This document shows positions 46,306-46,686 of a stretch of DNA of 46,686 bases, piece by piece. This DNA comes from Lingula anatina. Lineage: Eukaryota; Brachiopoda; Lingulata; Lingulida; Lingulidae. The position numbers were made by a program, and so were the translations under genes. The notes under the pieces were generated by a model. It worked only from the letters and a program-made list of their open reading frames with translations, ran no database searches and was not told the origin of the DNA. The DNA is taken from positions 1-46,686 of the forward strand of contig NW_019775169.1 of assembly GCF_001039355.2 (NCBI RefSeq). The letters run 5' to 3'. The first letter of the stretch is position 1. Each line of letters starts with the position of its first letter.

Positions 46306-46530
46306 GGGTGCATTCCCAGAGATTTAGATCGATCCAGAGATTTAGATATAGATAAACCTAACTCCCTGGGGGTTCATGCTAAATTGCAGTCAGCCCAGCG
46401 CACACCATAGTTAATTACCCCCTTACAGCTTTTAGTAGGCGGGACAGATGCTTTAGCCGGCTAAGCTGACAGTAATCTAGTGAGACTCCCCACAGGGATA
46501 GATCAATCTAAAATCTATTTGAATGTGGTC
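46306..46530. mobile_element. Hairpin MITE, AGATCGATCT family, copy 3
   Basis: Near-identical to 34917-35142 over its core (ACAGCTTTTAGTAGGCGGGA, CTGACAGTAATCTAGTGAG). The two are the youngest-looking members in the window. Confidence 0.82.
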
Positions 46531-46686
46531 TAAGACTATTTTCCAATTATGGAAACCAAAGACGGTTCAACATTTTATTTGTCTTAAGGCCACACTTTTT
46601 TGTTTTTATGGATGACATCCTACGTGCGCACCGATTTTTGTCCGTTCTCCAAATAAAAAAAAAATAATAATCCACCACCCCCCCCC

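Overview
The window is animal nuclear DNA. It is AT-rich, its genes are split by short-to-medium GT-AG introns, and the intergenic and intronic space is full of short inverted-repeat elements and microsatellites. Nothing looks bacterial, viral or organellar. The dense non-autonomous DNA elements, including one with an AAAGGGATAATAACTC-type terminus, point to a marine invertebrate, most likely a mollusc such as a bivalve. That assignment is inference from repeat style and gene content, not proof.

Nine genes can be supported. From left to right: (1) a minus-strand Thr/Ser-rich secreted or membrane protein running off the left edge (1-880); (2) a plus-strand three-exon cytidylyltransferase-like enzyme of 199 aa (7379-9467); (3) a plus-strand three-exon Ly6/uPAR-type, probably GPI-anchored protein (11110-12326); (4) a minus-strand DUSP3/VHR-like dual-specificity phosphatase (14323-15631), head to head with (5) PIGU, a GPI-transamidase subunit with 12 exons (16180-22307); (6) SNRPB, the spliceosomal SmB/B' protein (26753-28560); (7) a minus-strand DHRS1-like short-chain dehydrogenase (31173-34534) whose last exons I cannot find; (8) a plus-strand PRDM7/9-like SET-domain gene without zinc fingers (38917-41306), carrying a partly duplicated exon; (9) a second DHRS1-like gene on the minus strand, of which only the last four exons are inside the window (43350-45892). 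Exon phases join correctly in all the multi-exon models. Genes 7 and 9 share intron positions and are tandem paralogues flanking gene 8.

The rest is mainly repeats. At least six element families are recognisable by eye, several with exact 5-bp target duplications. One element is nested inside another with a 3-bp target duplication. There are a ~300-bp foldback element, a degraded LINE 3' end, minisatellites and a perfect 29-bp-arm palindrome. A 1,612-bp block downstream of PIGU occurs twice with no length change, the two copies separated by a single N, which is most simply an assembly join error. I found no CRISPR array, rRNA or tRNA gene. No new multi-gene system is evident. The most unusual items are the left-edge mucin-like gene, the exon duplications in the SET and DUSP3-like genes, and the repeated placement of elements beside the same splice site in the two DHRS1-like paralogues.
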